This document shows positions 1 to 9,502 of a stretch of DNA of 64,000 nucleotides, in pieces. The notes under the pieces were generated by a model that did no database searches, had not been told where the DNA came from, and was given only the letters and a program-made list of their open reading frames with translations. Both the position numbers and the translations under genes were made by a program. This stretch comes from JANWKQ01 sp964624635 (lineage in GTDB: Bacteria > Bacteroidota > Bacteroidia > CAIKAF01). The DNA is taken from positions 19,698 to 83,697 of the forward strand of contig CAZUXM010000005.1 of the NCBI GenBank assembly GCA_964624635.1, written 5' to 3'. Positions within the stretch are counted from its first letter, which is position 1. The number at the start of each line of letters is the position of its first letter.

Positions 1-791
1 CCACGTATATCATTGTCATTTAACAATGGTGAATTTAAAGCACCTTCAATTGCTTTTAATGCACGGTTTTCACCATCAGCATAAGCAGAACCCATGATAG
101 CAGCACCACCATTGGTCATTACTGTTTTTACGTCTTCAAAGTCAACATTAATATAACCAGTTACAGTAATAATTTCAGAAATTCCTTTTGCTGCAGTGGT
201 CAATACATCATCAGCTTTACCAAATGCATTGGTTAATGACATATTGCTATATATTTCACGAAGTTTATCATTTGAAATGATTAATAAAGTATCCACATGT
301 TTTTTCAATTCGTTGATACCATTCTCTGCTTGTTCTCTTCTTCTTCTTCCTTCAAAACCAAATGGGATAGTACAAATACCTACAGTAAGTATTCCCATTT
401 CTTTGGCAAGTTTTGCAATAACAGGAGCAGCACCTGTGCCGGTACCACCACCCATACCAGCGGTAATAAACACCATCTTGGTATTTTTTGCTAACAGTTC
501 ACGAACTTCTTCAATACTTTCCAAAGCTGATTTTAGTCCTATTTCAGGTTTGGCACCTGCACCACGTCCTTCAGTTAAACTTTTACCTAACTGAACTTTG
601 TTAGGGACAGGGCTTAATTCTAATGATTGATTATCAGTATTACAAATGATAAAATCAACGCCTTTAATCCCCATGTTATACATGTGATTTACCGCGTTGC
701 TTCCGCCACCACCTACTCCAATCACCTTGATAATAGATGATTGGTCCTTCGGTAGTTCGAATTTGATCGGATCGTTATACAAATTTTCCAT
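1..791 (-). CDS. ftsZ: Cell division protein FtsZ, partial (C-terminus beyond window)
   Basis: This is the tubulin-like GTPase that forms the cytokinetic ring. Reading in from the ATG at 791 gives 263 residues with no stop before the window edge. The glycine-rich GTP-binding loop GMGGGTGTGAAPVIA is present, as are the N-terminal VIGVGGGGSNAVNHM motif and the FNTD-equivalent ICNTDNQSL. The reading ends in the region NGGAAIMGSAYADGENRA, so the T7 loop region is reached and the C-terminal tail is missing. It is the last gene of the dcw cluster seen here, 43 bases after ftsA. Identity is certain; the real C-terminus and any downstream gene cannot be seen. Confidence 0.97.
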   Translation of the reverse strand, partial: MENLYNDPIKFELPKDQSSIIKVIGVGGGGSNAVNHMYNMGIKGVDFIICNTDNQSLELSPVPNKVQLGKSLTEGRGAGAKPEIGLKSALESIEEVRELLAKNTKMVFITAGMGGGTGTGAAPVIAKLAKEMGILTVGICTIPFGFEGRRRREQAENGINELKKHVDTLLIISNDKLREIYSNMSLTNAFGKADDVLTTAAKGISEIITVTGYINVDFEDVKTVMTNGGAAIMGSAYADGENRALKAIEGALNSPLLNDNDIR

Positions 792-834
792 TTTTGTGCC
801 GTTTTAATTTATAGAGTTAATGTTTGTTGCGTTA

Positions 835-2112
835 TTATAATTTAGTTTCATCATCTTCAAAGAAGTCTCTTCCTTTGTTGATTAGTTTATCCCAAAAACT
901 TCCTTTGGTTTTTTTACTGTGTTGTTTCACTTTTGGTTCTTCCAATACTACTTCTCTGGTATGGTCATCAAATCCCATCATCATCAAACCAATAGAAGTA
1001 CTATATATAGGAGAAGTTACTTTATCAGCTTTACCTCCGGTAATATGTTCATTAGGATAACCAATTCGTGATTCATGTCCCGTGATAAATTCAGTTAATT
1101 GTTTAATGAATTTTAATTGAGACCCCCCACCGGTAATTACAATTCCTGCAGCCAACTTATCCTTATAACCTGAGTTTACTATTTCATAATTTACCATCTC
1201 TAAAATTTCACTCATACGAGCATTGATGATGTTGGTTAAATTACGAAGCGTAATTTCTTTTGGCGGACGTCCTTTTAAACCAGGAACCGTAATTCTTGTA
1301 TTTTCAAATTTTTCTAGAGGAAGCGCATAACCATGTTTTACCTTTAAAAGTTCAGCATAGTTTTTAATAATTCCACATCCATTTTTAATATCTTCAGTAA
1401 GTATGTTACCTCCGAATGGAATTACTGCTGTATGGCGAATAATCCCTTCCTGAAAGATCGCAATATCTGTAGTTCCACCGCCGATATCAATCAATGCAAC
1501 ACCTGCTTCTTTTTCTTCAATACCTAAGGCAGCCTCAGCAGATGCTAGTGGTTCAAGAATTAAATCATCAATAGTTAATCCGGCTTGTTGGCAACAACGA
1601 GAAATGTTCTGAGCAGCCGAAATCTGCCCGGTAATGATATGGAAGTTAGCTTCTAATCTTGCTCCCATCATTCCCAACGGATCTTTGATATCCGGGATAT
1701 TGTCAACTATATATTCCTGAGGGATAACATGTAAAATCTGTTCTCCGGGAGGAATTGACAATTTGTACATATCTTCAATAAGGTTATCTACATCTTTTTG
1801 TTCGATTACCTCATCAATGTTTTTACGGGTATAGATACCTCTGTGCTGGTAGCTTTTTATATGCTGACCTGCAATACCTACTACAACTCTTTTAATTTCT
1901 ACACCTGAAGAAAGCTCAGCTTCAGCCACTGCTTTTTTAATAGAATCGATAGTTTGAATAATATTGGTAACTACCCCTCTTTGTACTCCTAATGACTCCG
2001 CTTTTCCCTCTCCAAGTATCTCTATTTTTCCATTTTCGTTTTTACGACCTACCATCGCCACAATTTTTGTGGTACCAATGTCAAGTCCAACGATGATTTC
2101 TGATTGTGCCAT
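835..2112 (-). CDS. ftsA: Cell division protein FtsA
   Basis: FtsA is an actin-like ATPase that anchors FtsZ to the membrane. The 425 residues show the phosphate-1 motif VGLDIGTTKIVAMVG near the N-terminus, the SHS2/1C region at about residues 85-165, the phosphate-2 motif ALIDIGGGTTDIAIF near residue 205, and the adenosine motif VITGGGSQLKFI near 330. The C-terminus SFWDKLINKGRDFF can form an amphipathic helix, as expected for the membrane-targeting sequence. It lies between ftsQ (4 bases upstream) and ftsZ, the conserved order. Starts at ATG 2112. Confidence 0.97.
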   Translation of the reverse strand: MAQSEIIVGLDIGTTKIVAMVGRKNENGKIEILGEGKAESLGVQRGVVTNIIQTIDSIKKAVAEAELSSGVEIKRVVVGIAGQHIKSYQHRGIYTRKNIDEVIEQKDVDNLIEDMYKLSIPPGEQILHVIPQEYIVDNIPDIKDPLGMMGARLEANFHIITGQISAAQNISRCCQQAGLTIDDLILEPLASAEAALGIEEKEAGVALIDIGGGTTDIAIFQEGIIRHTAVIPFGGNILTEDIKNGCGIIKNYAELLKVKHGYALPLEKFENTRITVPGLKGRPPKEITLRNLTNIINARMSEILEMVNYEIVNSGYKDKLAAGIVITGGGSQLKFIKQLTEFITGHESRIGYPNEHITGGKADKVTSPIYSTSIGLMMMGFDDHTREVVLEEPKVKQHSKKTKGSFWDKLINKGRDFFEDDETKL

Positions 2113-2116
2113 GATC

Positions 2117-2971
2117 TTATTGTTGTTCTGTTTGTCCGTTATTTATATCAGCTACTTCTATCATATTCGTATCAGCCTCCACAGGAATGATAGCTGCATC
2201 CTGTCCTATTCCTACTATTTGTCCTTTGTATTGTATGTCTATCATACTGTATTTCTCCCAACCAACACGATCAATTCCCGATTGATAGAACAATTCCAAC
2301 TTTTTAAATTTCCCTTCAATATGCTCAGCCTTTCCAAACATAATTTCATGCATACCTACTTTAGGAATTAGAATAAATTTTTTTTCATCTGTTACATACA
2401 TCTGTTCAATCTGAGCTTTCCAGAATTCATTTTTATGAATAAACTGTAACATTCTGTTTACATCGTCTAATACTGATACTTCAGCCAGGCTGTCATCTTG
2501 TAGGTAATATGTTTTTTCGTTGTATTCTTCCAATATTTCACCGTTAATGATGCATACTCTGGCCGGTCTATCGTCAACAATCGGCATCATTGCTCCTTCA
2601 GTGTCTATGTAAAATGAATTACCTGATTTATTGATTACTCTACCAATCACTGTTTTTAATTCTACTTCAATGCTAATAGCTCCGTTTACATTTTTAAAAA
2701 TGTTGGCGTTTTTTACTGAAGGTATTTGCAATATGTTTTTTTCAATTTCTTTTAAATTCAAATTCTCCTGATCATTTCTGTCAGTACAAAAAGTTTCAAA
2801 CCTGTCAAGAATCTCTTGTTCAGAAACAAACAATGCCTCAGGATCACCTTTGATTTTTACCTGAACATTGTAACAACTGATTTCATTTGGTTGAGCACTA
2901 ACAAAGGCCAATAAGCTACCGGTAGCAATTACCAGCAACAGACCTAATGTTATTTTCAACCATTTTTTCAT
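2117..2971 (-). CDS. ftsQ: Cell division protein FtsQ/DivIB
   Basis: A 284-residue bitopic protein with a short cytoplasmic start (MKKWLKI), one membrane helix at about residues 7-25, then a periplasmic POTRA-like segment (about 35-110, including IPSVKNANIFKNVNGAISIE) and the FtsQ beta domain. FtsQ links early and late divisome proteins through FtsB/FtsL. Sequence conservation is low in this family, so the call rests on topology, the POTRA-like pattern, length and its position between murC and ftsA. Only one base separates it from the murC stop. ATG start at 2971. Confidence 0.92.
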   Translation of the reverse strand: MKKWLKITLGLLLVIATGSLLAFVSAQPNEISCYNVQVKIKGDPEALFVSEQEILDRFETFCTDRNDQENLNLKEIEKNILQIPSVKNANIFKNVNGAISIEVELKTVIGRVINKSGNSFYIDTEGAMMPIVDDRPARVCIINGEILEEYNEKTYYLQDDSLAEVSVLDDVNRMLQFIHKNEFWKAQIEQMYVTDEKKFILIPKVGMHEIMFGKAEHIEGKFKKLELFYQSGIDRVGWEKYSMIDIQYKGQIVGIGQDAAIIPVEADTNMIEVADINNGQTEQQ

Positions 2972-2972
2972 T

Positions 2973-4349
2973 TTAATTGTTGTGCAATTGTATTAGATTT
3001 TTGATTGGTTTGATGAGCCCGTCAATGTCTCCAGCACCCATAGTTATTAAGACTTCGATATTAGGCAATATATCATTGAGGTGAGATAGTACCTCATCTT
3101 TACTTATCAATAACTTATTGTTAATATTCACATTGCTTAATATCAACTCTGAGTTAATTCCTTCAATTGGAAGTTCACGTGCAGGGTATATAGGCAGTAA
3201 AATAAGGGTATCCAGCGCTCCAAGGCTCTGCGCAAATTCATTAGCAAAATCTCTGGTTCTTGAAAAAAGATGTGGCTGAAAAATTCCGGTAAGCTTCTTT
3301 CCGGGAAATAATTCCCTGGCTGCAGCTACGCAAGCGCTTATTTCTGTAGGATGATGAGCATAATCATCCACATACGTGGTAGTGTTAGTTGATATAATAG
3401 TCTCGAACCTGCGTTTGACCCCTTTAAACGTTTTCAGGGCTGATTTTATAACCTTCATATCAACGCCAAGGCTTATTCCTACTGCGGTTGCGGCTAAGGA
3501 GTTCTCAATATTATGTCGGCCAGGTACTCCAAGTTCAAAGGTACCTAGGGATTGGTTTTTATGGCTAACCTCGTAAACAAATTTGCCATTTTCAACTCTG
3601 ATATTTTCTGCAGATAAACCCTCAACCTCAATCCCATATTGATATTCAGGAGCAATAACAGGATTTAGATTAATACCTTTACGCATGATGAGTTTTCCGC
3701 CCGGTTTAATCTTTCTGGTAAAGTCCTCAAAGCTCTGTTTTACTGATTCTGGAGTATTGTAAATGTCTAAATGGTCCGGTTCAGCCGAAGTGATAATAGC
3801 AATATCCGGGTTTAACTGAAGAAAAGACCTGTCATACTCATCAGCCTCTACTACGGTGATGGTTGAATTAGGAGTTTCTATATAGTTGGTTCCATAGTTA
3901 CCTGTAATACCTCCTAAAAATGCGGAAACAGCCAATCCGGATTCTTTACAAATATGAGCTACCATACTTGAGGTGGTAGTTTTACCATGGGTTCCTGCAA
4001 TAGCAATACAAAAGCTTCCACGAGAAATAATACCCAATGCTTCGGCTCTTTTCATTACCGTATAGCCATTGGTTTTAAAATATACCAACTCACTATGATC
4101 AGCCGGTACGGCGGGAGTATAAATAACCAGAGTATTTTCTTTGTCAAATATTCTTTTGGGGATGAGTTGAACATCATCAGTATAATGCACATCTATCCAT
4201 TCACTTTGAAGATTTCTGGTTAGTTCTGTTTCTGTTTTATCATAGCCGGCGCAATAAATATCCTTACTGTTAAAGTATCTGGCTAAAGCACTCATGCCTA
4301 TCCCTCCGATGCCAACAAAATATACCTGCTTTATATCTTCAATTTTCAT
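2973..4349 (-). CDS. murC: UDP-N-acetylmuramate--L-alanine ligase MurC
   Basis: MurC adds L-alanine to UDP-MurNAc, the first amino acid of the peptidoglycan stem, in the cytoplasm. The 458 residues contain the N-terminal Rossmann motif VGIGGIGMSALARYF, the ATP-binding loop IAGTHGKTTTSSMVAHI near residue 120, the central EADEYDRSFL motif, and YAHHPTEISACV in the C-terminal ligase domain. The length is typical. Its ATG (4349) overlaps the murG stop by 4 bases, which implies translational coupling. Confidence 0.97.
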   Translation of the reverse strand: MKIEDIKQVYFVGIGGIGMSALARYFNSKDIYCAGYDKTETELTRNLQSEWIDVHYTDDVQLIPKRIFDKENTLVIYTPAVPADHSELVYFKTNGYTVMKRAEALGIISRGSFCIAIAGTHGKTTTSSMVAHICKESGLAVSAFLGGITGNYGTNYIETPNSTITVVEADEYDRSFLQLNPDIAIITSAEPDHLDIYNTPESVKQSFEDFTRKIKPGGKLIMRKGINLNPVIAPEYQYGIEVEGLSAENIRVENGKFVYEVSHKNQSLGTFELGVPGRHNIENSLAATAVGISLGVDMKVIKSALKTFKGVKRRFETIISTNTTTYVDDYAHHPTEISACVAAARELFPGKKLTGIFQPHLFSRTRDFANEFAQSLGALDTLILLPIYPARELPIEGINSELILSNVNINNKLLISKDEVLSHLNDILPNIEVLITMGAGDIDGLIKPIKNLIQLHNN

Positions 4350-5444
4350 TTTACCAGTTTTAAAATTTCTGATGCTATCACTGCTGCAGCATCATATGTT
4401 GCAAATTTTTGAATGTTGGCAGTGAGTTGTACCAGTTTATTTTCGTCGTTTAATGTCGCAATGGAAAGTTTTCCCAATTGATCCGATGTTTCTGAGTTTT
4501 TCACCATCAAAGCAGCCCCCTTGTTTACTAATGACATGGCATTTTTTGTTTGATGGTCCTCAGCAGCTGTTGGAAGTGGCACAAAAATACTTGGCTTACC
4601 ACCAATGCATAACTCAGATACTGACATGGCGCCTGCTCGTGAAATCACCAGGTCAGCTGCTGAATAAGCGAAGTTCATTTTTTCAATAAACTCCATTGGG
4701 TAAATATTGGTTAGTTGTTCGTTTTCTACCAACAATTTTGCTTCCGGATAAAAACTTTTTCCCGTTTGCCAGATTACCTGAATATTGTTTTCATTAAACA
4801 AAGTCGCATTGGATTTTATTCCAACATTAATTCCTAATGCTCCCTGACTGCCACCAATTACCAGAATGGTTTTTTTGGCAGGGTCTAATCCAAAATGATT
4901 GATGCCTTGCTCCCTTGTAAATTTATTTTGTTCAATATTTTTTCTGATAGGATTACCGGTATAAACAATTTTATTTTTGTCAAATTGTTTATCCATATCC
5001 GGATACGATACACAAATGGCATTGGCATATTTTGCCAACCACCGGTTTGTTTTTCCTGCATGTGAATTGGCTTCGTGAATTAATACAGGAATTTTCTTTT
5101 TACCTGCGGCATATACCACCGCAGCACTTGCATAACCACCTACGCCTATTACTACCTGAGGCCGAAATNNNNNNNNNNGAGGATGCTTTCATTACAGCAC
5201 CTAGAACCTTGAACGGTAAAATGATATTTTTAGGATCTAACTTCTTTTGAATACCTGAAATGTTTAATCCCTCGATTTTATATCCTGCCGCCGGAACTTT
5301 TTCCATTTCCATTTTGCCGTTGGCCCCTACAAATAAAATTTCTATCGAAGGATTAGACTCCTTCAATGCATCGGCAATGGCAATGGCGGGGAATATATGT
5401 CCACCTGTTCCACCTCCGCTAATGATCACTCTCTGCAACTGCAC
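4346..5444 (-). CDS. murG: UDP-GlcNAc:lipid I transferase MurG (interrupted by assembly gap)
   Basis: MurG converts lipid I to lipid II at the inner face of the membrane. The N-terminal part (from ATG 5444) has the donor loop GGGTGGHIFPAIAIADAL; the C-terminal part has VVIGVGGYASAAVVYAAG, GGSQGALGIN and the UDP-GlcNAc site ISRAGAMSVSE. Ten N at 5169-5178 break the reading frame: the two halves are in different frames as given. The downstream frame reads FRPQVVIGVGGYAS directly after the N run, so the gene is almost certainly intact and the N run has the wrong length; frame continuity needs a true gap divisible by three, and family alignment from memory suggests about four missing residues. 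The start overlaps the ftsW end by 26 bases. Confidence 0.93.
5169..5178. other. Assembly gap (10 N) inside murG
   Basis: Ten N in a row. Its length is arbitrary: the flanking murG halves are out of frame with each other across ten bases but in frame if the true length is a multiple of three. Confidence 0.99.
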
Positions 5445-6618
5445 TTTCGTCGTTTTTATTTAATGTTCGGCTTACACTTAAAATAATTCCTAAAGTCAAT
5501 CCGGTGAAAAGGGTAGAAGTTCCCCCCATACTTACCATGGGTAAGGGTTGTCCTGTTACCGGAAATATGTTTACTGCTACACACATATTTACTAACGCTT
5601 GTAGTACAAGACTAAAACAAAGCCCTAAGGCTAAAAATGTAGCAAAAGCAAACTCACTTTTTTGTGCTATTCTTATCGCTCGATATATCAATATAAGGTA
5701 TGCTAATATGAGTATGAGCCCTCCGAATATAAATCCATATTCCCCAATAATCATGGCGAAAATAAAATCGGAATAACTCTGTGGTAATCTGTATTTATTT
5801 AAGTTGTTAGCCGGACCTGTTCCTAATAATCCACCTTCGGCAATAGCCATTTTTGCGTAAGAAACCTGGTATTGATCTTCGTCAACAGCATTGGCTTGTA
5901 CTGTAGTTTCATTCGCCTTTTCGTTTAACCCTGCGAATTTTTCAATACGAGCTTTCCATGTGTTTGCTCTTGGCATTAGTCGTGGAAATGCAAATGATAA
6001 GAGAATAAGTAAGGCAAATCCCCCAATGGCAATTCCAACGAGTGCACCCATGTGTTTAAGCGAACAACGCCCAATGAACATCAATACCAGGCAGTTTACA
6101 AATAATAATGCCGCGGTACTAAAGTTGGCAGGTAATATTAACCCACAAACAACTATTACCGGAATTACTATGGGTAAAAACCCTTCTTTAAAATCTTTAA
6201 TCACCTCTTGTTTTTTGGCTAATGTTCTGGCTACATAAATCAATAAAACAATTTTGGCTAAGTCAGAAGTTTGAAATGAAATGGGAACACCGGGTATGGT
6301 TAACCATCTGCTGGCATCATTAATGTTTGATCCCATGATTAACGTAATCAATAAAAGCGGAATAGATACCAATAACCCAATCACTGAAATTTTTGAGAAT
6401 ACTGTGTATTTTACTCTATGAGCTCCATACATTAACAACATTCCTAAACCTAACATAATGAAACGTTGTATCAGATAATACTCAGTATTTCCACCTTTGT
6501 ATCTAAAAGCTAACTGCCCTGCTGAACTATATACAGCTAATAATGAATATACAGAAATGATAATGGCAATAATCCATATCACTCTGTCGCCTTTCATGTA
6601 TTTCTGTATAAATGTCAT
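5419..6618 (-). CDS. ftsW: SEDS peptidoglycan glycosyltransferase FtsW
   Basis: FtsW polymerises lipid II into septal glycan together with FtsI. The 399-residue protein is almost entirely hydrophobic with about ten predicted membrane segments. SEDS hallmarks seen include GTGPANNLNKYRLPQSYSDF, IIGEYGFIFGG and the C-terminal NIFPVTGQPLPMVSMGGTS. Starts at ATG 6618, one base after the stop of the small upstream ORF. Position before murG is the standard dcw order. Confidence 0.96.
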   Translation of the reverse strand: MTFIQKYMKGDRVIWIIAIIISVYSLLAVYSSAGQLAFRYKGGNTEYYLIQRFIMLGLGMLLMYGAHRVKYTVFSKISVIGLLVSIPLLLITLIMGSNINDASRWLTIPGVPISFQTSDLAKIVLLIYVARTLAKKQEVIKDFKEGFLPIVIPVIVVCGLILPANFSTAALLFVNCLVLMFIGRCSLKHMGALVGIAIGGFALLILLSFAFPRLMPRANTWKARIEKFAGLNEKANETTVQANAVDEDQYQVSYAKMAIAEGGLLGTGPANNLNKYRLPQSYSDFIFAMIIGEYGFIFGGLILILAYLILIYRAIRIAQKSEFAFATFLALGLCFSLVLQALVNMCVAVNIFPVTGQPLPMVSMGGTSTLFTGLTLGIILSVSRTLNKNDESAVAESDH

Positions 6619-6619
6619 A

Positions 6620-6853
6620 TCATTTTTTTATTTGGGCACCTACGCTATGCTGTGGGGTCGCTGTTCGCTCCGCCCCGTATTGTTCCGCTGTGCTTCTCAA
6701 TACGTGGGCCAAGCCCTCCGCAGCGCTGGCGCTTTCGTTTAATAATTGTTGTCTTGTTTTAATTGAAGCTGATTTTATTTCATTCAACTGGTCAATATCA
6801 GGTTGTGCCCTGAAAAAATATTCCGAATAAAATCTTAAATCATACATAAGCAT
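6620..6853 (-). CDS. Small ORF bridging murD and ftsW, with repeat-derived C-terminal half
   Basis: A 77-codon ORF exactly fills the space between murD and ftsW. Its ATG is 5 bases after the murD stop and its TGA lies one base before the ftsW ATG, so it is placed for translational coupling on both sides. The first ~40 residues (MLMYDLRFYSEYFFRAQ...) come from AT-rich DNA; the last ~37 (SASAAEGLAHVLRSTAEQYG...) are encoded by a GC-rich palindromic element unlike the neighbouring genes. I recognise no family. It may be a genuine small peptide invaded in frame by a repeat, a coupling leader, or a chance ORF. Confidence 0.4.
   Translation of the reverse strand: MLMYDLRFYSEYFFRAQPDIDQLNEIKSASIKTRQQLLNESASAAEGLAHVLRSTAEQYGAERTATPQHSVGAQIKK
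6636..6740. repeat. GC-rich palindromic element inside the murD-ftsW ORF
   Basis: About 105 bases far richer in G+C than the surroundings. It contains an inverted repeat CGTATTG (6676-6682) / CAATACG (6698-6704) with a 15-base loop, extended outward by GCCC/GGGC across a one-base bulge, and a second small palindrome AGCGC-TG-GCGCT at about 6722-6733. The composition and hairpins suggest an inserted dispersed palindromic element. Exact borders are estimated from the composition change; no target-site duplication could be identified. Confidence 0.55.
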
Positions 6854-6858
6854 AAATT

Positions 6859-8202
6859 TTAAAGTTCACGTACAGCAGTTTTAAATGCTTTTCCTCTTTC
6901 TTCATAGTTTTCAAAAAGGTCAAAACTTGCACAAGCCGGTGATAATAAAACCACATCGCCTTTTTTACCCATTTGGTAACCAAGTTTTACTGCTTGTTGC
7001 ATTGATTGTGTTTCTTCAATTACAGGAACAATGTCTTTAAAGGCAGCAACGATTTTCGAATTATCTACACCCAAGCAAATAATGGCTTTTACTTTTTGTC
7101 CTACAACTTCTTTTAGTTCGTCGTAATCGTTTCCTTTATCAACCCCTCCTACAATCCAAATAACGGGTTCACTCATACACTCCAATGCATACCATGTTGA
7201 GTTTACATTGGTAGCTTTTGAATCATTGATGTATTCTACACCACGTACTTTGGTAACTTTTTCAAGTCGGTGTTCAATACCTTCAAAATCAGTAAGTGAT
7301 TCTTTAATCACTTCATCAGAGATGTCAACAAGCCTTGCAGCAATTCCTGCGGCCATTGAGTTGTAGAGGTTGTGTTTTCCTTTTAGTGCCAGATCGTTCA
7401 TAAACATGTGAGTTATGGTATTATTTAGGTTTATAATTAATTGCTCGTTTTGTACATAAGAAGTCATTCCTTCATTTTTTTGAATGGAAAACCCCAACTT
7501 GTTTGATTGTATTTTTTGATTATTTATATTCTCCATTGTTAAGTGATCATCTGCACAATAGATAAAATAATCAGCATTGGTTTGTTCTTTGGTAATTAAA
7601 AATTTTGAATTGATATAGTTTTGTAATTGATATTCGTAACGGTCTAAATGATCAGGAGTAATATTTGTAAGTATAGCCGTATGGATTCTGAATTTATCCA
7701 GACCATCTAATTGAAAACTACTCAGCTCTAAAACATAGTAATCGCAATCTGTTTTATTTTCTGCTACACTAAATGCAAATCCTTTTCCTACGTTGCCTGC
7801 CACCCTTACATTTAATCCTGCTTTTTTAAGAATATGATGAGTAAGTAGAGTGGTGGTGGTTTTTCCGTTAGTACCGGTAATGCCAATAATTTTAGCAGAA
7901 GTATATCTTCCTGCAAATTCTATTTCAGAAATGACAGGTATTCCTTTTGCTTTTATTTTTTTGATCATTTCCACTTTATCAGGTACTCCCGGACTTTTAA
8001 TTACTTCTGTTGCATTAAGTATTTTTTCTTCAGTATGATTCCCCTCTTCAAATTCAATATTCTCTTTAGCTAATACATCTTTATATTTTGTTTTTAAACC
8101 TCCTTTGTCAGACAAGAACACGTCATAGCCTTTGTGCTTTGCCAATACAGCTGCACCTACGCCACTTTCACCCCCTCCTATGACAACTAATCTTTTTTGC
8201 AT
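6859..8202 (-). CDS. murD: UDP-N-acetylmuramoyl-L-alanine--D-glutamate ligase MurD
   Basis: MurD adds D-glutamate to UDP-MurNAc-L-Ala. The 447 residues start with the Rossmann motif VVIGGGESGVGAAVLAK, followed by the Mur-ligase P-loop GITGTNGKTTTTLLTHH near residue 110, NITPDHLDRY, and the C-terminal YINDSKATNVNSTWYAL that marks MurD. Only one base separates its ATG from the mraY stop. Length and motifs are complete. Confidence 0.97.
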   Translation of the reverse strand: MQKRLVVIGGGESGVGAAVLAKHKGYDVFLSDKGGLKTKYKDVLAKENIEFEEGNHTEEKILNATEVIKSPGVPDKVEMIKKIKAKGIPVISEIEFAGRYTSAKIIGITGTNGKTTTTLLTHHILKKAGLNVRVAGNVGKGFAFSVAENKTDCDYYVLELSSFQLDGLDKFRIHTAILTNITPDHLDRYEYQLQNYINSKFLITKEQTNADYFIYCADDHLTMENINNQKIQSNKLGFSIQKNEGMTSYVQNEQLIINLNNTITHMFMNDLALKGKHNLYNSMAAGIAARLVDISDEVIKESLTDFEGIEHRLEKVTKVRGVEYINDSKATNVNSTWYALECMSEPVIWIVGGVDKGNDYDELKEVVGQKVKAIICLGVDNSKIVAAFKDIVPVIEETQSMQQAVKLGYQMGKKGDVVLLSPACASFDLFENYEERGKAFKTAVREL

Positions 8203-8203
8203 T

Positions 8204-9499
8204 TTATCGCATTTTTAAAGTAAGAATGGTTATTACAGCTAACTTTAATCCTACAATCCAAAATCTGGTAACAATTTTTGTTTCGTGCATATTTTTCTTT
8301 TGGTAGTGATGGTGCAGTGGAGCCATCCTAAATAACCGATGTGCCTGAGCAAACTCTAATCCTTTTCTTTTTTTCTGATATTTAAAGTAGCCTACTTGTA
8401 AAACCACCGATAGATTTTCGATTAAGAATACTCCACATAGAATAGGAAGTAATAATTCTTTACGAACCATAATTGCCATTACGGCAATAATTCCTCCTAA
8501 TGATAAACTCCCGGTATCCCCCATAAAAACTTGTGCCGGATATGCATTGTACCAAAGAAACCCAACTGTTGCTCCAACAAATGCTGCCCCAAAAATTACC
8601 AACTCACCTATGTTAGGTATAAACATAATGTTGAGATAGTCTGCAAAAATGGCGTTACCACTTACATAGGCAAAAATGGCTAATACAACTCCAATAATTG
8701 CAGATGTACCTGTAGCTAATCCATCTAGCCCATCCGTCATGTTTGCACCATTCGATACTGCGGTAATGATGAAAATAACGGCCGGAATAAATATTGCCCA
8801 GGCATATTTGGCTGCCCATTTTGGACTTGCACCAAAAATTTTCCATACTGATTCATAATTAAACTCATGTGTTTTGATAAAAGGCACAGTAGTCATCATT
8901 GATTTTTTATCACGGAATTCAATAACTCCTGCCTGTGGAGTGCCTTCTGCCATTTGAGTATATTGAGAATATAATTGTGCAGTTTGGTTAGCTCCCGGTT
9001 CTGTAACCATCGTAAATTCTCTCACCTTTACATCATCATGGAAATAAAGTGTGCATCCAACGATTAATCCAATACCTACCTGACCAACAATTTTAAATTT
9101 ACCTGCTAATCCTGCTTTATTTTTTTTGAATACTTTGATATAGTCATCAAGAAAACCAATGGTGCCTAACCAAACGGTAGAAATTAAAATTAGAATGGTG
9201 TAAATGTTATCTAGTTTCGCAAATAGTAGAGTAGGAATAATAATGGCAGAAAGAATAATCAATCCTCCCATAGTTGGTGTTCCTTTTTTCTGAATTTGTC
9301 CTTCTAAACCAAGGTCACGAACAATTTCCCCAATTTGTTTTAACTGGAGTTTCCGAATGATACTTTTACCTATCACCGCAGAAATAATCAGAGAAACAAT
9401 CATCGCAAATGCAGCTCTAAAAGAGATGTACTGCAATAAGCCAACACCGGGGATGTTGATCTCCGCTGCGTTTAAATATTCGTATAGATGATAAAACAT
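8204..9499 (-). CDS. mraY: Phospho-N-acetylmuramoyl-pentapeptide transferase MraY
   Basis: MraY makes lipid I by transferring phospho-MurNAc-pentapeptide to undecaprenyl phosphate. The 431-residue integral membrane protein has the family motifs KKGTPTMGGLIIL, the Asp pair in GFLDDYIKVFKKNKAG, NMTDGLDGLATG, the catalytic NAYPAQVFMGDTGSLSLGG, and the C-terminal MAPLHHHYQKK. It is longer than the E. coli enzyme because of an insertion between membrane segments (about residues 160-215), a usual feature of Bacteroidota MraY. Three bases separate it from murE. Confidence 0.97.
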   Translation of the reverse strand: MFYHLYEYLNAAEINIPGVGLLQYISFRAAFAMIVSLIISAVIGKSIIRKLQLKQIGEIVRDLGLEGQIQKKGTPTMGGLIILSAIIIPTLLFAKLDNIYTILILISTVWLGTIGFLDDYIKVFKKNKAGLAGKFKIVGQVGIGLIVGCTLYFHDDVKVREFTMVTEPGANQTAQLYSQYTQMAEGTPQAGVIEFRDKKSMMTTVPFIKTHEFNYESVWKIFGASPKWAAKYAWAIFIPAVIFIITAVSNGANMTDGLDGLATGTSAIIGVVLAIFAYVSGNAIFADYLNIMFIPNIGELVIFGAAFVGATVGFLWYNAYPAQVFMGDTGSLSLGGIIAVMAIMVRKELLLPILCGVFLIENLSVVLQVGYFKYQKKRKGLEFAQAHRLFRMAPLHHHYQKKNMHETKIVTRFWIVGLKLAVITILTLKMR

Positions 9500-9502
9500 A
9501 GT

